DNA of 64,000 nucleotides from assembly GCA_015075445.1 (NCBI GenBank), contig JABTUJ010000012.1:1-64000 (forward strand), given 5' to 3'. Below the pieces are notes generated by a model. It had not been told where the DNA came from, searched no databases, and saw only the letters and a list, made by a program, of their open reading frames with translations. The number at the start of each line of letters is the position of its first letter. The first letter of the stretch is position 1. The translations under genes and the position numbers were made by a program. Shown here piece after piece: positions 25,603 to 38,473 of this stretch. The DNA is from Verrucomicrobiales bacterium. GTDB taxonomy: Bacteria; Verrucomicrobiota; Verrucomicrobiia; Limisphaerales; J093.

Positions 25603-25825
25603 GAAGGCTGGCGCGAAGGTTCCGAACCGTTTCCTCCACCGGGCGGCAAGTCACCTTCCCTTGCTCGATCTCGCGGGAGCGGCGGTCAACCACTTCGTTC
25701 CACTGTGCTTCGGCGTCCGCATCCACGGTGTCATCCAGGCTGGCGATGAGCTGGCGGGCCAGGTAAGCCCGGTCCTGCTCCGACAAGGCCAGCACTTCAG
25801 CGACTTTCTCAGCGGTTACGCTCAT
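25580..25825 (-). CDS. Addiction-module antitoxin (PF09720-like)
   Basis: About 81 residues from the ATG at 25825. The N-terminal helix SVTAEKVAEVLALSEQDRAYLARQLIASLD and the acidic linker DDTVDADAEAQWNEVVDRRSREIEQGKV are characteristic of the short antitoxins paired with ParE/RelE toxins. A longer frame starting at 25861 begins with non-family residues. The following toxin gene is frameshifted, so this antitoxin now appears to be without a functional local partner. Confidence 0.8.
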   Translation of the reverse strand: MSVTAEKVAEVLALSEQDRAYLARQLIASLDDTVDADAEAQWNEVVDRRSREIEQGKVTCRPVEETVRNLRASLHARRQPS

Positions 25826-26061
25826 GCGGGGACAATATCGCCTTTCCCGACGGGCTGACAAGCCGTGCTTTCGGTTGATTCACAAGCAACTCGGTCGGAT
25901 GCGCTAAGGAGCATTTCCCGTGGCAACGCCCCGAGGACGGGCTTGCCCTGGGCTGTCGCCTCTCGCCCCGATGGGGCTGTTCGAACCTAAAGGGCGACGG
26001 TCAGACTCCGTTGTTGAACTCGCTGTCGCGGATCGCGCGGTTCTTCTACCGCACGCCTGAA

Positions 26062-26650
26062 TCACCGCATCAGCCAGGAGTAATACCAGGCGGTCCGTTG
26101 AATGATCCAACGCAGATCCTCAATGTCCCCTTGGCCCGCGAACGGCGAACGATTCTCGCGCGTGCTCTTGGGCACCTGCAACCACCGTCGCACCTCGACG
26201 TGGCCGTCCAGAAGACTCAGCGCGCCCGCGCCGCCATGCCGATCCGATGGAAGGTGATTCCATCGCCAACCAAAGGCGCTCTGAGGATCGGTGGGCGCGC
26301 TGAACCCGCTGCAGTAAAACGCTCCCGAATCAATGGTCTCGCTGGTCACGTCCATGAAGGCGTAGGTCTCGCTCGGCTTGAGGACCGCCGACTCGCGTCC
26401 AAGCAGGTTGACGCTGTGAATGCCATACAGGGGAGGCGGCGCTCCATCGAAACGTCCGTTCAGGGTGATCTCCAGCGCATAGCTGCGCGTGCGCGGGGAC
26501 GTCGCTGGCAAGCCCGGGCTCCGCGCCTGGGCCCGGTCGGACGGGCAGCGACCGACCGCCCACGTATTCAGATGCTGGGATTCATCGCCATCGACCCTGT
26601 CGGTGATAGAGCCTTCGCTGAGCCCGCCGTCACCAAGGCGGGAAAAGGGG
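26062..26650 (-). pseudogene. Decayed pseudopilin-like gene, copy 3 (C-terminal half)
   Basis: The minus strand reads TWAVGRCPSDRAQA, then [52 protein letters not shown] and DIEDLRWIIQRTAWYY, the C-terminal half of the pseudopilin family with the LDGHVE variant of the usual FADGHAE motif. The N-terminal leader, cleavage site and hydrophobic helix are absent: upstream the frame dissolves into unrelated sequence. An internal ATG could start a 149-residue product, but that would lack everything needed for assembly. Confidence 0.7.
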
Positions 26651-26694
26651 GGAAGCGTCTTGCTTCATCGGCGACGGAGGCGTAGGGTCCTGGC

Positions 26695-26916
26695 ATGGTG
26701 ATTGTCCGATTCGAAGATGTGGAAGCCGAGAAACAGGCGCTGGGATGGCTGGCGGGCCGCTTCTCATTCAAGACTTGGTCCAATGGCGACCTGATGCTGC
26801 ACGAGCGGGTTCTGCCCTATCTGGCCCGCCAGGGCATTCCCTTCAAGGTTCAAGGACCGGCCACCTATGAGCGCTTCGCACCGGCGATACGAAATCCTGA
26901 TCCCGCTGTCGTTTAA
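26695..26916 (+). CDS. Small conserved-looking protein, upstream partner of an overlapping pair
   Basis: 73 residues (VIVRFEDVEAEKQALGWLAGRFSFKTWSNGDLMLHERVLPYLARQGIPFKVQGPATYERFAP). No signal peptide or membrane segment; a GGAGG-type sequence lies about 15 bases upstream. The 3' end overlaps the next gene by 50 bases in a different frame, and both frames keep normal codon use, which argues that both are translated. The compact alpha/beta pattern ending in a YERFAP tail suggests a small globular domain. I do not recognise the family; co-translation with the next gene suggests a two-component small module. Confidence 0.55.
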   Translation: MVIVRFEDVEAEKQALGWLAGRFSFKTWSNGDLMLHERVLPYLARQGIPFKVQGPATYERFAPAIRNPDPAVV

Positions 26917-27187
26917 CGACGGCACCCCGGTGCCCGAAGGCCTTGCGGCCGACACGCTCCTTGAGCTGCGTCGCAGATTCGGCGCCGTCTCCGCCGAGAC
27001 CCAGACGATCTTGGGCCAGTGGGAGCAGGCTGGCGAGGTCTACCGTGACGAGCACCTCCGGCTCTTTGTCGATGTTCCGGATTCAGCCGAGAACCGCGAG
27101 TTCTTCCTCCAGTTCAAGGAGCGTCTCACGTCCCGCTTTCAGCAATTGGACATTTGGCTCACCATCCATCCGCTCGATGTATTGTGA
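26867..27187 (+). CDS. Small conserved hypothetical protein, downstream partner
   Basis: 106 residues: YEILIPLSFNDGTPVPEGLAADTLLELRRRFGAVSAETQTILGQWEQAGEVYRDEHLRLFVDVPDSAENREFFLQFKERL and a final QLDIWLTIHPLDVL. The alternating strand-helix-strand pattern looks like a ferredoxin-like or ACT-like fold. I recall similar short proteins in Planctomycetes, Cyanobacteria and Verrucomicrobiota but no assigned function. It starts inside the preceding 73-residue gene and is followed by the convergent intact pseudopilin gene. Confidence 0.7.
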   Translation: MSASHRRYEILIPLSFNDGTPVPEGLAADTLLELRRRFGAVSAETQTILGQWEQAGEVYRDEHLRLFVDVPDSAENREFFLQFKERLTSRFQQLDIWLTIHPLDVL

Positions 27188-27213
27188 GCCGGGCCGTGGT
27201 TCCCGCTGTTCCT

Positions 27214-28032
27214 CTACTGCGGCACGGCGCGCTCAAGGCGTTGAAGGTCGGCGCGGTCTCCGGGATCGGTCGCCTCAACCACGTCGCAATGGCGTTCTCG
27301 CTTCGGTTTGGGCGAGTGCCATTTCCAATACTCGGCGTGGCCGTCGGCGAAGGATAGGGTCGCGCCTTGTTTGTGACGGCCGGTCAGGGGCTCGATCCAA
27401 AGATCGATGCCGGTCACGAGCGGGTAATGTCCATGCAACGGAGAGCCCTGGTGATCCGCAAAGGTGAACACCTCCGACGGCCGCATCACGTGGCCAAGTT
27501 TCTGCACGGTGCGAAAGCGGGGCTCTTGCGAGCCTGGGAAGCCCCGGTTTGCTGTCACCCACGCGTCCACCGATTGGCCGTTCGGGCGCAATCCGTTCAG
27601 AAACGAGCTCAGCGCGTAGCTGAACGGGCTCCGTTCGCGTTGCGGACCTGGCAGAACCGATTTGTCGGACGGACAACGACAGACTTCCACCGAACCGACG
27701 TAGGGGAAGAGCGTTCCGCGTTCGATCTGTTCCTTGCGGATGGGTTCGGTGGTTCCCCCGCCCGTCACCCAGGAATCGGCGGTGCTCTTAGTGCAGTCGC
27801 CGGCAACCTGGATCGCATTGAGTGGCCCGGTGTCGTCGTGGTCGCCCGCGTAAAGTGTCCAGGCGAGCTGCAATTGTTTCACGTTGCCGAGGCAATGAAT
27901 GCTATGGGCCTTGCCTTTCGCCTTGGACAGAGCCGGCAGGAGCATCCCAGCCAGAATCGCTATGATCGCGATCACGACCAGGAGTTCGATGAGGGTGAAG
28001 CCAGGGACGGACCTGTTCTGCTCGCTGTTCAT
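27214..28032 (-). CDS. Type II secretion-type pseudopilin, intact copy
   Basis: 272 residues from the ATG at 28032, which has AAGGTGG seven bases upstream; an ATG at 28050 overlapping the previous stop is the alternative. The prepilin peptidase site and helix are perfect: [33 protein letters not shown], with Glu at +5. The family body follows ([44 protein letters not shown]), and near the end comes [15 protein letters not shown], the H-x-DG region typical of the very expanded Verrucomicrobial and Planctomycete pseudopilin families. It would be cleaved, methylated and inserted in the inner membrane or a pseudopilus. At least five broken relatives lie within 14 kb. It directly follows a secreted beta-propeller gene on the same strand. 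Confidence 0.9.
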   Translation of the reverse strand: MNSEQNRSVPGFTLIELLVVIAIIAILAGMLLPALSKAKGKAHSIHCLGNVKQLQLAWTLYAGDHDDTGPLNAIQVAGDCTKSTADSWVTGGGTTEPIRKEQIERGTLFPYVGSVEVCRCPSDKSVLPGPQRERSPFSYALSSFLNGLRPNGQSVDAWVTANRGFPGSQEPRFRTVQKLGHVMRPSEVFTFADHQGSPLHGHYPLVTGIDLWIEPLTGRHKQGATLSFADGHAEYWKWHSPKPKRERHCDVVEATDPGDRADLQRLERAVPQ

Positions 28033-28046
28033 GGTGTTGCCACCTT

Positions 28047-29441
28047 TCATTCATTGACCTTCACCCGGAAGAAACCCTGGCCACCGACGGTTGAGAGACG
28101 GAAGGGGCTCGCTGCGGGTAGGTCGGCCCAGGGGCCGGACGGAGCATTCGCAAATTGAAGAATGCCGAGGTCCCAGTGGATCTCAGCGCCATCGTCGGTT
28201 GCGGCGTGTCGGAGGTTGACAAGGAAGAACCGAATGTCGAAAAGCTGCACGGGTCCACCCATCCGCAGAACCGCCACTTCCTTCCCACCTGGGACAAATA
28301 AAGCCCTGAGACCTCTGTCAAACGCCGCGATCAATCTGCCGCTCTCGACTTCCCAAAGCTCGGCAATCGCATTGTTCGCTTGATCCGTAGGAGTTCCGGC
28401 TGCGGTGAGAACATACCGAGCATCCGCTGAGAATTCGATCGAGTTCGCTAGGGCGAAACAGACTCCAAAACCCATACTGTCCTTTCGTAGTGCTCCCTTA
28501 AATCTCCGAACTTCACTTCCCGAATCTGCCCGACGAAGGATGACTTTGTCGCATTCTGAATCGCATTGCCAATCCTCCCGCCAACTGTAGTTCGCCACCG
28601 ACGTCGCCATCAATGTGCCGTCCGGCGAGAATGCCAACGGCAGGTAACCTGGGTACCTCCCCGCTATTTCACCGGTGTGGACATTCAGAATGAGAACTTC
28701 TTGCGGCTCCAATACATGCAGGCCGTCCGCCACGAAATAGACGAACTCATTGCCGCTTCCGAACTCCGCGCCGGCAATCTCTTGATTCCAGTGCTCGATC
28801 CACCTCCCGGTTACGTCAGCCCAGACCGCGCGCGTTTCTCCTGTCACGGTATCGATTACCCGAACGCCTTCGTGAGCGCGCGCCCGCATCGCCAGAAGCC
28901 CGTCCCCCGACACAGCAATCAGATCCTCATGCTGGGCCAACTGTTGACCCGTCCTGGCATCCCATAGGCGACCCGTTCCGCCATGTTGTCGTTGCGACAG
29001 AGTGAAGACCTCATCTTGGCCCGGCAAGAAGCGGACAGTTTTTACCCACTCGTTCGATACCCCGAACTCCATCGACAGGTTCGTTGACAGCTCCAGTTCG
29101 ATCAACCGTGATGCCCCGATCAACAGTCTTGATCCGTCTGGCGCGAACTCCACCGTGGTGGTGTTATCCGGGCTCGCAACTGATATGAGCTGCTCACCGG
29201 AGCGGATATCCCAGACCGACGCGAAGGCTCTCCATACGCCTGACTCGGGCGCCTCTTCCCCAATCGCAAGCTTTGACCCATCAGGGCTAACGTCGAAGGA
29301 CCACACCCAACTGCCGCCAAATGTCCGAATCGGTGACGCAAAGGGGATGCAGTCGGCTTTCAGGACGAGCAGATGAAGGAACAGAACGGCAAGCAGTGCC
29401 ATCCTTCGCGGTATAGTGCTACTACTGAGGGTCGCCTTCAT
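28047..29441 (-). CDS. Secreted WD40-like beta-propeller protein A
   Basis: 464 residues with a signal peptide ([20 protein letters not shown]). The body is a set of WD40-type blades: [95 protein letters not shown]. The last 40 residues ([28 protein letters not shown] ... GFFRVKVNE) are the C-terminal module common to Verrucomicrobial secreted proteins. Its paralogue lies immediately upstream and both follow a large Ser/Thr kinase gene, so they may be effectors or sensors of that pathway. Binding partners are unknown. Confidence 0.82.
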   Translation of the reverse strand: MKATLSSSTIPRRMALLAVLFLHLLVLKADCIPFASPIRTFGGSWVWSFDVSPDGSKLAIGEEAPESGVWRAFASVWDIRSGEQLISVASPDNTTTVEFAPDGSRLLIGASRLIELELSTNLSMEFGVSNEWVKTVRFLPGQDEVFTLSQRQHGGTGRLWDARTGQQLAQHEDLIAVSGDGLLAMRARAHEGVRVIDTVTGETRAVWADVTGRWIEHWNQEIAGAEFGSGNEFVYFVADGLHVLEPQEVLILNVHTGEIAGRYPGYLPLAFSPDGTLMATSVANYSWREDWQCDSECDKVILRRADSGSEVRRFKGALRKDSMGFGVCFALANSIEFSADARYVLTAAGTPTDQANNAIAELWEVESGRLIAAFDRGLRALFVPGGKEVAVLRMGGPVQLFDIRFFLVNLRHAATDDGAEIHWDLGILQFANAPSGPWADLPAASPFRLSTVGGQGFFRVKVNE

Positions 29442-29448
29442 GAAGTGC

Positions 29449-30696
29449 TCACGGTTCGAGTTTTACGCGGAAGAAGCCTCGCTCACCAACCGTTGAGAGC
29501 TGTAAGGGGCTCGCGGCGGGGAGGTCAGTCCAAGGGCCGGACGGAGATGTCGCGAATTGAAGAATGCCGAGATCCCAGTGGATCTCAGCGCCGTTCGTAC
29601 CCGATGACATCCGAAGTTTGGTGGCGATGTCACGGATGTCCCACAGTTCCGAGGCGTTCAACTGCCCCACCAGAACCGTTGTCCCGTCCTTCGAAAAGGC
29701 CGCCGAACTGGTCATTCCAGACCCGACGCTTGTGTCTGTTCTGCCCATAGCTCGCACAAGCCTCCCTGTGGCGGTTTCCCAGATCACGGCTGAGTGGTGA
29801 CCCCGATCATGGTCGGAAGCGGATACGATCCACCGCCCATCTGGTGAGAACTTTGCGGCTGGCAATGCGCCCTCAAGCAAGCGGACCGATTCGCCAGTTT
29901 CAATATTCCAAATGCGAACCTCCCCCAGAGGGCCAATCAGTCCATTTCCCGCAACCCAACCCACCGCGGTCAGGATATGGGCTCCGTCTGGAGACATGTC
30001 GATGGTAAGGGATCCACCGAAGTCCTCATATCCATCGGTCTGCCATTGCACGGACCGTATTAATTGACCTGAGTCTCGTTCCCAGATGTAGAAGGTGTTA
30101 TAGTACGGTGGACCGGAAAGTCCGGGAGGGATGCTTCCGCCGATGATATGGTCCCCGGCGTGGGAGAATGCCACACTATAGCGACTCGCAGCAGTGGGAG
30201 TTCCCGAAATGTAGGTTCGAATAGCTGCCCCCGAGTCCGCATCCCATAGCCGAATGCCGACTCCGCTGCTTGTAAGCAGATACCGTCCGTCGCCAGGAGA
30301 AAACACTGCGCCATCGATTCGATTGAACGTCTCGGCGTGCAGTGTTGCCTGTGTTTCGCCTGTGACGATATCTATAATTCTCAACCCGTCATTGATGAAG
30401 CCCCGCTGTGAACCTCCAGAGACCGCTATCAGGTTTGGGTAGGGCTCGAATCGAACATCCAGTGTTTTCAGATGAGTCCCAGTTCGAGAGTCGAACTGGA
30501 GAATGCTCCATGGTGTGAATGCAAACACCGTGCTTTCGTTAGCTGAGAACGCGGCGCGGGTCTGGCAAATGTCGTCACACGCAACAAACGTGACGGCCGG
30601 CTGAGCTACTGCATACGACACGGTGCAGAGGCTCTGGAGAATTGCCAAGATCAGACTGGGCCTAAGGCCCGCTGGGGATTGGAATGGGGTTCTCAT
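29449..30696 (-). CDS. Secreted WD40-like beta-propeller protein B (paralogue of A)
   Basis: 415 residues from the ATG at 30696, preceded by AGGAGG with 8 bases spacing. A signal peptide (LILAILQSLCTVSYAVAQP) precedes blades such as STVFAFTPWSILQFDSRTG, IIDIVTGETQATL, GAVFSPGDGRYLLTSSG, RLWDADSGAAIRTY, DMSPDGAHILTAVG, VRIWNIETGESVRLLEG and AVIWETATGRLVRAMG. The C-terminus ([27 protein letters not shown] ... GFFRVKLEP) is almost identical to that of protein A, pointing to duplication. It lies 43 bases after the kinase gene, same strand, probably one transcript. Confidence 0.82.
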   Translation of the reverse strand: MRTPFQSPAGLRPSLILAILQSLCTVSYAVAQPAVTFVACDDICQTRAAFSANESTVFAFTPWSILQFDSRTGTHLKTLDVRFEPYPNLIAVSGGSQRGFINDGLRIIDIVTGETQATLHAETFNRIDGAVFSPGDGRYLLTSSGVGIRLWDADSGAAIRTYISGTPTAASRYSVAFSHAGDHIIGGSIPPGLSGPPYYNTFYIWERDSGQLIRSVQWQTDGYEDFGGSLTIDMSPDGAHILTAVGWVAGNGLIGPLGEVRIWNIETGESVRLLEGALPAAKFSPDGRWIVSASDHDRGHHSAVIWETATGRLVRAMGRTDTSVGSGMTSSAAFSKDGTTVLVGQLNASELWDIRDIATKLRMSSGTNGAEIHWDLGILQFATSPSGPWTDLPAASPLQLSTVGERGFFRVKLEP

Positions 30697-30739
30697 GGCA
30701 TGATCCTCCTCTTGTCGGGTGTTCTTCTTTGTCCACTGT

Positions 30740-34474
<3,735 letters not shown>

Positions 34475-34687
34475 GACCGCATGCTGCCTTCATGGGGTTC
34501 CTTCGTGAATCAGAAAGAAGGGTAACAAGAATCTTTAGCTGGATTGAGATTCGATGGTTGACGGAGGGCAGGTGCCCGGCGATGGCGACCGGTTGCCACC
34601 GGTCTCGCGTTGAACGAGTGGCCGACCGACAAGGTGTTGGGCTGCAAGGCCTAATTCAACGGCAGTGGACCTTATCGCGCGAGGACG

Positions 34688-35428
34688 TCAACCGCGGAGG
34701 ATGCGCAGGAAGGCGCGAAGTTCTTCTTCCAGTTCGGCGGCGGTCAGGACCGTTTGCGATAGTTCCTGTTGAACGAGGACACGGAACCGTTGACGCATCC
34801 GGGTGACGGTCATCTTGGCGGCGCCTTCGGTGATCCGCAGTTGGGCGGCCACCGACCGGTATCCCGCGGCGGGTTTGTCGCCGGTGAGGAATCCCTTCAG
34901 GGCATCGAACAGGACGGCGCGGCCCGCCAGATCGGACTCTTCGCGGAAGCGCCCGAGGGCTCGATCCAGGACGGACAGGGCCCAGGTGCGATCGTATTCG
35001 GCCTCGGGACTGACGGCAGCGACCGCCTCGATGCCGTAACGGGTCTCGGCCAGGGCAACGTCGAGGGGGACCAGTTCGTGGTCACCGCCCCGTTTGCGCG
35101 TTTGGGCCCGGCGTTGTTCGTCCACCAGGTAATGCTTGAGCGCGCCGAGCAGGAAGGACCGGAACCGGCCCTTGTCGCGGTCGGCGCGGGCGAACGAGTC
35201 GTCGGCGAGCAGAGCGGCGAAGAAGCCCTGGGTAAGATCGCGAGCGTCTTCGGCGTTGGATCCGGATCGCCGGATGAAGGCGTAGACCGGCTGCCAATAG
35301 GTGGCACAGAGGTGATTGAGGGCATCGCGCGCGGCGGCGCTGGAACCATCGCGAGCAGCCTGGATGACACTCCAGTGCGTGGTGGCGAAGGTCTTGGTGG
35401 CCGGGCCGTGTTGCACCCGTTCACCCAT
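34688..35428 (-). CDS. ECF-type RNA polymerase sigma factor (kinase-linked group)
   Basis: 246 residues. Sigma region 2 is clear (FATTHWSVIQAARDGSSAAARDALNHLCATYWQPVYAFIRRSG, AEDARDLTQGFFAALL, RFRSFLLGALKHYLVDEQRRAQTRKRGG), and a region 4 helix-turn-helix follows (YRSVAAQLRITEGAAKMTVTRMRQRFRVLVQQE). The THWS start and RDLTQGFF motif mark the sigma group usually found next to Ser/Thr kinases in Verrucomicrobiota and Planctomycetes. The kinase gene starts 213 bases downstream on the same strand; a small hairpin (34587-34604, GACCGGT/ACCGGTC) lies between them. No anti-sigma gene is present, so the kinase may control it. Confidence 0.88.
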   Translation of the reverse strand: MGERVQHGPATKTFATTHWSVIQAARDGSSAAARDALNHLCATYWQPVYAFIRRSGSNAEDARDLTQGFFAALLADDSFARADRDKGRFRSFLLGALKHYLVDEQRRAQTRKRGGDHELVPLDVALAETRYGIEAVAAVSPEAEYDRTWALSVLDRALGRFREESDLAGRAVLFDALKGFLTGDKPAAGYRSVAAQLRITEGAAKMTVTRMRQRFRVLVQQELSQTVLTAAELEEELRAFLRILRG

Positions 35429-35679
35429 ACACGGAAGCCGCCAGGAGACAAGCGCGGCGACGCTGCTCCGAGCGTGGTCTGGGTCGAGAGCGTATCCTCA
35501 AAGGGAATGTGGATTGGCCAAACCATCCGGGGGCCCCGCAGACCGCCCCACCAGACCACCATCGGGTCCAGACAGGGAGTCCGTGGATTGCGAGCCCGGC
35601 TTTGACGCAGAGCGCGCCCGAGGTTGTCGCGGCTGTCTCCGCACTTCTCTCTTCCCCGCCTATCCGTATCCTGTGGCGC

Positions 35680-36222
35680 GTGGATTGTCGTCCGTCAGTG
35701 GCCGGCTTCGCCACCACGTGTTGGACCGCGGTGCTCGCCGCGGGCGGAGATTCCTCGCCCACCGGTCGGGCGGCCCTGGATCGCCTCTGCCAGGCGTATT
35801 GGCCTCCCGTCTATGCCTATGCGCGCCGCGCGGGCCATGCTCCCGAGGACGCCCGTGATCTGACTCAGGGCTTCTTTGGTCACCTGCTCGAAACCGGCGC
35901 GCTCGCCCGCGCCGATCCGCAACGGGGCCGGTTCCGCTCGTTTCTCCTCGGCGCCTTTAAACATTTCCTGGCGCACGAGCGCGATCGGGCCCGAGCCCTC
36001 AAGCGCGGTGGCAACATCCCCTGGTTGAGAATTTCCATGCCGTCAATGCCGCGACTCGTCGGCTGGAGTGCGGAGTTGGACGCCTATGGTGTCGCCATAG
36101 GCAGCAACGAGGTCTATGTCGCAACCGGCGGCGAGGGCGTGATCATTCGAAGACAACTCCGTGGCCGCAAAATGAACATTGAACCTGCTGGTTCAACGGC
36201 GAACCGGGCCAACCACGAATGA
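35680..36222 (+). pseudogene. Truncated ECF sigma factor fused to an LVIVD-like repeat fragment
   Basis: From a GTG at 35680 the frame encodes sigma region 2 of the same group as the neighbouring sigma gene (FATTCWTAVLAAGGD, RLCQAYWPPVYAYARRAGH, APEDARDLTQGFFGHLL, RFRSFLLGAFKHFLAHERDRARALKRGGN). After about residue 112 homology stops. The same frame then reads ISMPSMPRLVGWSAELDAYGVAIGSNEVYVATGGEGVIIRR, which fits one LVIVD beta-propeller repeat. Region 4 (promoter -35 binding) is absent, so it cannot work as a normal sigma factor. The junction suggests a deletion joining two unrelated genes. Confidence 0.7.
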
Positions 36223-36299
36223 CACGAATGACACGAATGACACGAATCCCGAAATCCCGAGCCGCGACTTATTCGTTTGATTCGTGTGATTCGTGGTTG
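36211..36299. repeat. CACGAATGA tandem repeats arranged as an inverted repeat
   Basis: Left arm 36211-36247 carries AACCACGAAT and then three ACACGAATG-type units; right arm 36271-36299 is the near-perfect reverse complement (ATTCGTTTGATTCGTGTGAT and on to GTGGTT). The spacer is 23 bases. It lies at the end of the truncated sigma gene and could fold into a long hairpin. Confidence 0.8.
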
Positions 36300-36455
36300 C
36301 TGTGTCCTCAACCTCTGAAATGTGAATCACTCACTCCCCATCTGTCGGGGAGAATTCGCATCCGCGTGATCCGCGAAACTCGTAGTCAGGAGAACCGGAG
36401 ACTGTGCAAACCGCGGAGGATGCAGATGAGTTCGGAGGATCACCGGGGCCGCAGT

Positions 36456-36947
36456 TCAGCGCAGACTTCTCAGGTAGGCGAGGTCGTCCAGGTCCTTGGG
36501 CCGACCGGCAGCCTCCTTGTTTCGGATCAGTTGCTCGAGTCCCAGGAAGTGAAGCGGCACCGGACCGTCGGACACTTCGACGGGAACGGTCACCCGCGAC
36601 GCCCACGCCTCGGCGAAGCTGACGCCGTCGATTCGGTTAAGCAGATCAATCCGGTTGGGCGGGCGGCCGAACTGGACGATCACTCCGTCCTCCAGGAGTT
36701 CACTTGCGGTGCTCAGGCCGGGGACGTTGTTGCTCCAGAACGCGAGCAGAACTTCGAAAAGCGCCACCGCATTTTCGGGGCTGTTGTCGTAGAAGAAATC
36801 GATATCGCCGGTCAGGCGGGCATGGCCGTAATGAATGACTGCCTCGCCTCCAACGACCACGTAACGCACGGCGTGCCGGTGCAGCAGCACGATGAACTCG
36901 CGGATATCCGATGAAAAATACGCCTGGTCTATTCGCTCCGGTGACAT
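36456..36947 (-). CDS. Nucleotidyltransferase-fold protein (MNT / DUF6036-like)
   Basis: 163 residues from the ATG at 36947. The polymerase-beta-type nucleotidyltransferase core is seen in VRYVVVGGEAVIHYGHARLTGDIDFFYDNS (GG ... DxD), with a third acidic strand near RIDLLNRIDGVSFAEA and a C-terminal LGLEQLIRNKEAAGRPKDLDDLAYLRSL, typical of the AbiEii/DUF6036 group. Such proteins transfer nucleotides to RNA or protein and are often one half of toxin-antitoxin-like modules. A 56-residue gene overlaps its start by 19 bases and is the likely partner. Confidence 0.8.
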   Translation of the reverse strand: MSPERIDQAYFSSDIREFIVLLHRHAVRYVVVGGEAVIHYGHARLTGDIDFFYDNSPENAVALFEVLLAFWSNNVPGLSTASELLEDGVIVQFGRPPNRIDLLNRIDGVSFAEAWASRVTVPVEVSDGPVPLHFLGLEQLIRNKEAAGRPKDLDDLAYLRSLR

Positions 36948-37099
36948 GCGCGGACGTCCTTCGGGTGAGGGCCGTAAACCCGCTGACGAAGCTGCACCGC
37001 CACAGCGCGGCGCTCGTTGGGCGTCATCTTTCGCTGTTGCTCGATATCCCATTTCGCCGCTTCCTGGAATCCTCGAGCCTTATGCACCGTACGTTCCAT
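36929..37099 (-). CDS. 56-aa partner protein of the nucleotidyltransferase
   Basis: From the ATG at 37099: MERTVHKARGFQEAAKWDIEQQRKMTPNERRAVAVQLRQRVYG, a charged helical protein with the pattern MERTV.K...F.EA...D......MTP.ERR........R. that I recall upstream of nucleotidyltransferase genes in several phyla. It overlaps the nucleotidyltransferase gene by 19 bases, so the two are translated together. A role as antitoxin or regulator is an inference from the layout only. Confidence 0.65.
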   Translation of the reverse strand: MERTVHKARGFQEAAKWDIEQQRKMTPNERRAVAVQLRQRVYGPHPKDVRACHRSE

Positions 37100-37190
37100 G
37101 GCCGAATCGTAGCGTCCTCCGCCCACGACGGGAAGCTCGATTCGCCGCGGCCTCTTGACGCGCGGCCTTGAAAGGGATGAATGAACCCTC

Positions 37191-37604
37191 ATGAACTACT
37201 GGATCATCGCCGACGCGGAATATGGCCTGCCGATTCTCCAGACGTTCCGCAATGAATCGCAGTTGCGCCGGCCGTCAGCCACCTACGGATTCCTCGACGT
37301 GAACTCGGAAACGATCGATTCCGGCATCTTCGGCCTGCCGGGCCCGGCGGCGCGGACGGAAGAGGAATTGCGCCGTAATCTGCTCGAGTTGGACGTGACC
37401 CACTGGTTGCATTTGCCGGGTGAACGGCACGGGGGCGGGGCCAACCTGAGTTTCCTCGATGGGCACGTCGAGCACCGCGCCTGGAAGCATACCCCGAAGC
37501 GGCCGTTGTCGCCCACGGGCCATCGTCCGGTCAACGATGCGGATCTGGAAGACATGCGCTGGCTGGTTCAACGGGGCGCGGCCTGGCAGCGAATGTTTGA
37601 GTGA
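37191..37604 (+). pseudogene. Decayed pseudopilin-like gene, copy 5 (C-terminal half, inverted)
   Basis: A 137-residue open frame encodes SATYGFLDVNSETIDSGIFG, ERHGGGANLSFLDGHVEHRAW and DADLEDMRWLVQRG, matching the C-terminal half of copy 3 (26062-26650) but on the other strand. Prepilin leader and helix are missing; the first 20 residues (NYWIIADAEYGLPILQTFRN) are not pilin-like. Without the N-terminus it cannot be assembled as a pseudopilin. Confidence 0.7.
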
Positions 37605-37633
37605 AAAACGCGCGCAGCCAGTGTGGCGGAGCA

Positions 37634-37692
37634 TCACAACCCACCTCCCGTTCGCGACCGCTTTCCACCTGATCGGAAGGTGGACCGTGATC
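37634..37692. repeat. 59-bp exact repeat with internal hairpin, copy B
   Basis: Identical to 23535-23593. On the minus strand it encodes the same [17 protein letters not shown] peptide seen at the broken end of pseudopilin copy 1, so it may also mark a further tiny pilin remnant. Confidence 0.9.
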
Positions 37693-37930
37693 GCCGCTCC
37701 TCCGAGGATGCCGGCAGCGGGGGCGCCTGGGTGCGTGACAGGTTTCTGCCACCAGGTCAGAAGCTCTGGCATTGGGGGGCCCGATGCCTAGGAACCATGA
37801 AGGCAGCGCCGCCCCCTCCCTGAGCCCAACCGCCGCTTCCGCGTTCCTGGAGAACTCTGTCGTGCGCCCGGTGTGCCCGGGCCGCTCGGCCCAAGGTTGT
37901 CGACGGCCGATAGACCGCTACACTGCCCCC

Positions 37931-38473
37931 ATGAGCAAACGTGTCCTTTGTCTGTTGTTCACGGGGTTCGAGGAGATCGAGGCGCTCACACCGGTGGACC
38001 TGCTCCGCCGGGCCGGCGCCGAGGTCGTCATCGCCTCGCTCACTTCTGAACTGCTGGTGACCGGGCGCTCCAACGTGACGGTCCGGGCTGACGCCACCCT
38101 GGCGGACGTGGTCGGGCAACCCTTCGACCTGCTGCTGCTGCCTGGAGGCCCGGGTGTCAAAGCGGTGCGGGCTGACGGCCGCGCCGCGACGCTGGCGCAA
38201 CAGTTCGTGACTGCGGGAAGGACCGTGGCGGCCATTTGCGCGGCGCCGAGCGTGCTCGCCGACGCCGGGCTCCTGGCGGAACGCCGGTACACCGCTCATT
38301 TCTCCCTGAACGAAGAGCTGCCGATGGCGATGGCGGGGGAGCGCGTCGTCGAAGACGGGCCAATCATCACGTCCCGCGGAGCCGGCACCGCGCTGGATTT
38401 CGGACTGGCGCTCGTCCGACACCTCTTCGACGACGCCCGGGCCGCGGAAGTGTCGCGAGCGGTCATGGCTTAG
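37931..38473 (+). CDS. DJ-1/PfpI family protein (YajL/ThiJ-like)
   Basis: 180 residues from the ATG at 37931 ([36 protein letters not shown]). The conserved Glu in GFEEIE, the nucleophile-elbow cysteine in [16 protein letters not shown] and the [24 protein letters not shown] end are all present, as in DJ-1/YajL proteins. Members act as small cytoplasmic chaperones, deglycases or hydratases under oxidative or carbonyl stress; the exact activity is debated. The gene stands alone, about 140 bases before the tRNA gene. Length is normal. Confidence 0.9.
   Translation: MSKRVLCLLFTGFEEIEALTPVDLLRRAGAEVVIASLTSELLVTGRSNVTVRADATLADVVGQPFDLLLLPGGPGVKAVRADGRAATLAQQFVTAGRTVAAICAAPSVLADAGLLAERRYTAHFSLNEELPMAMAGERVVEDGPIITSRGAGTALDFGLALVRHLFDDARAAEVSRAVMA

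Noticed and set aside
36456..37099. Classical HEPN-MNT pair
   Set aside because: The 56-aa partner is too short and lacks the HEPN Rx4-6H motif.
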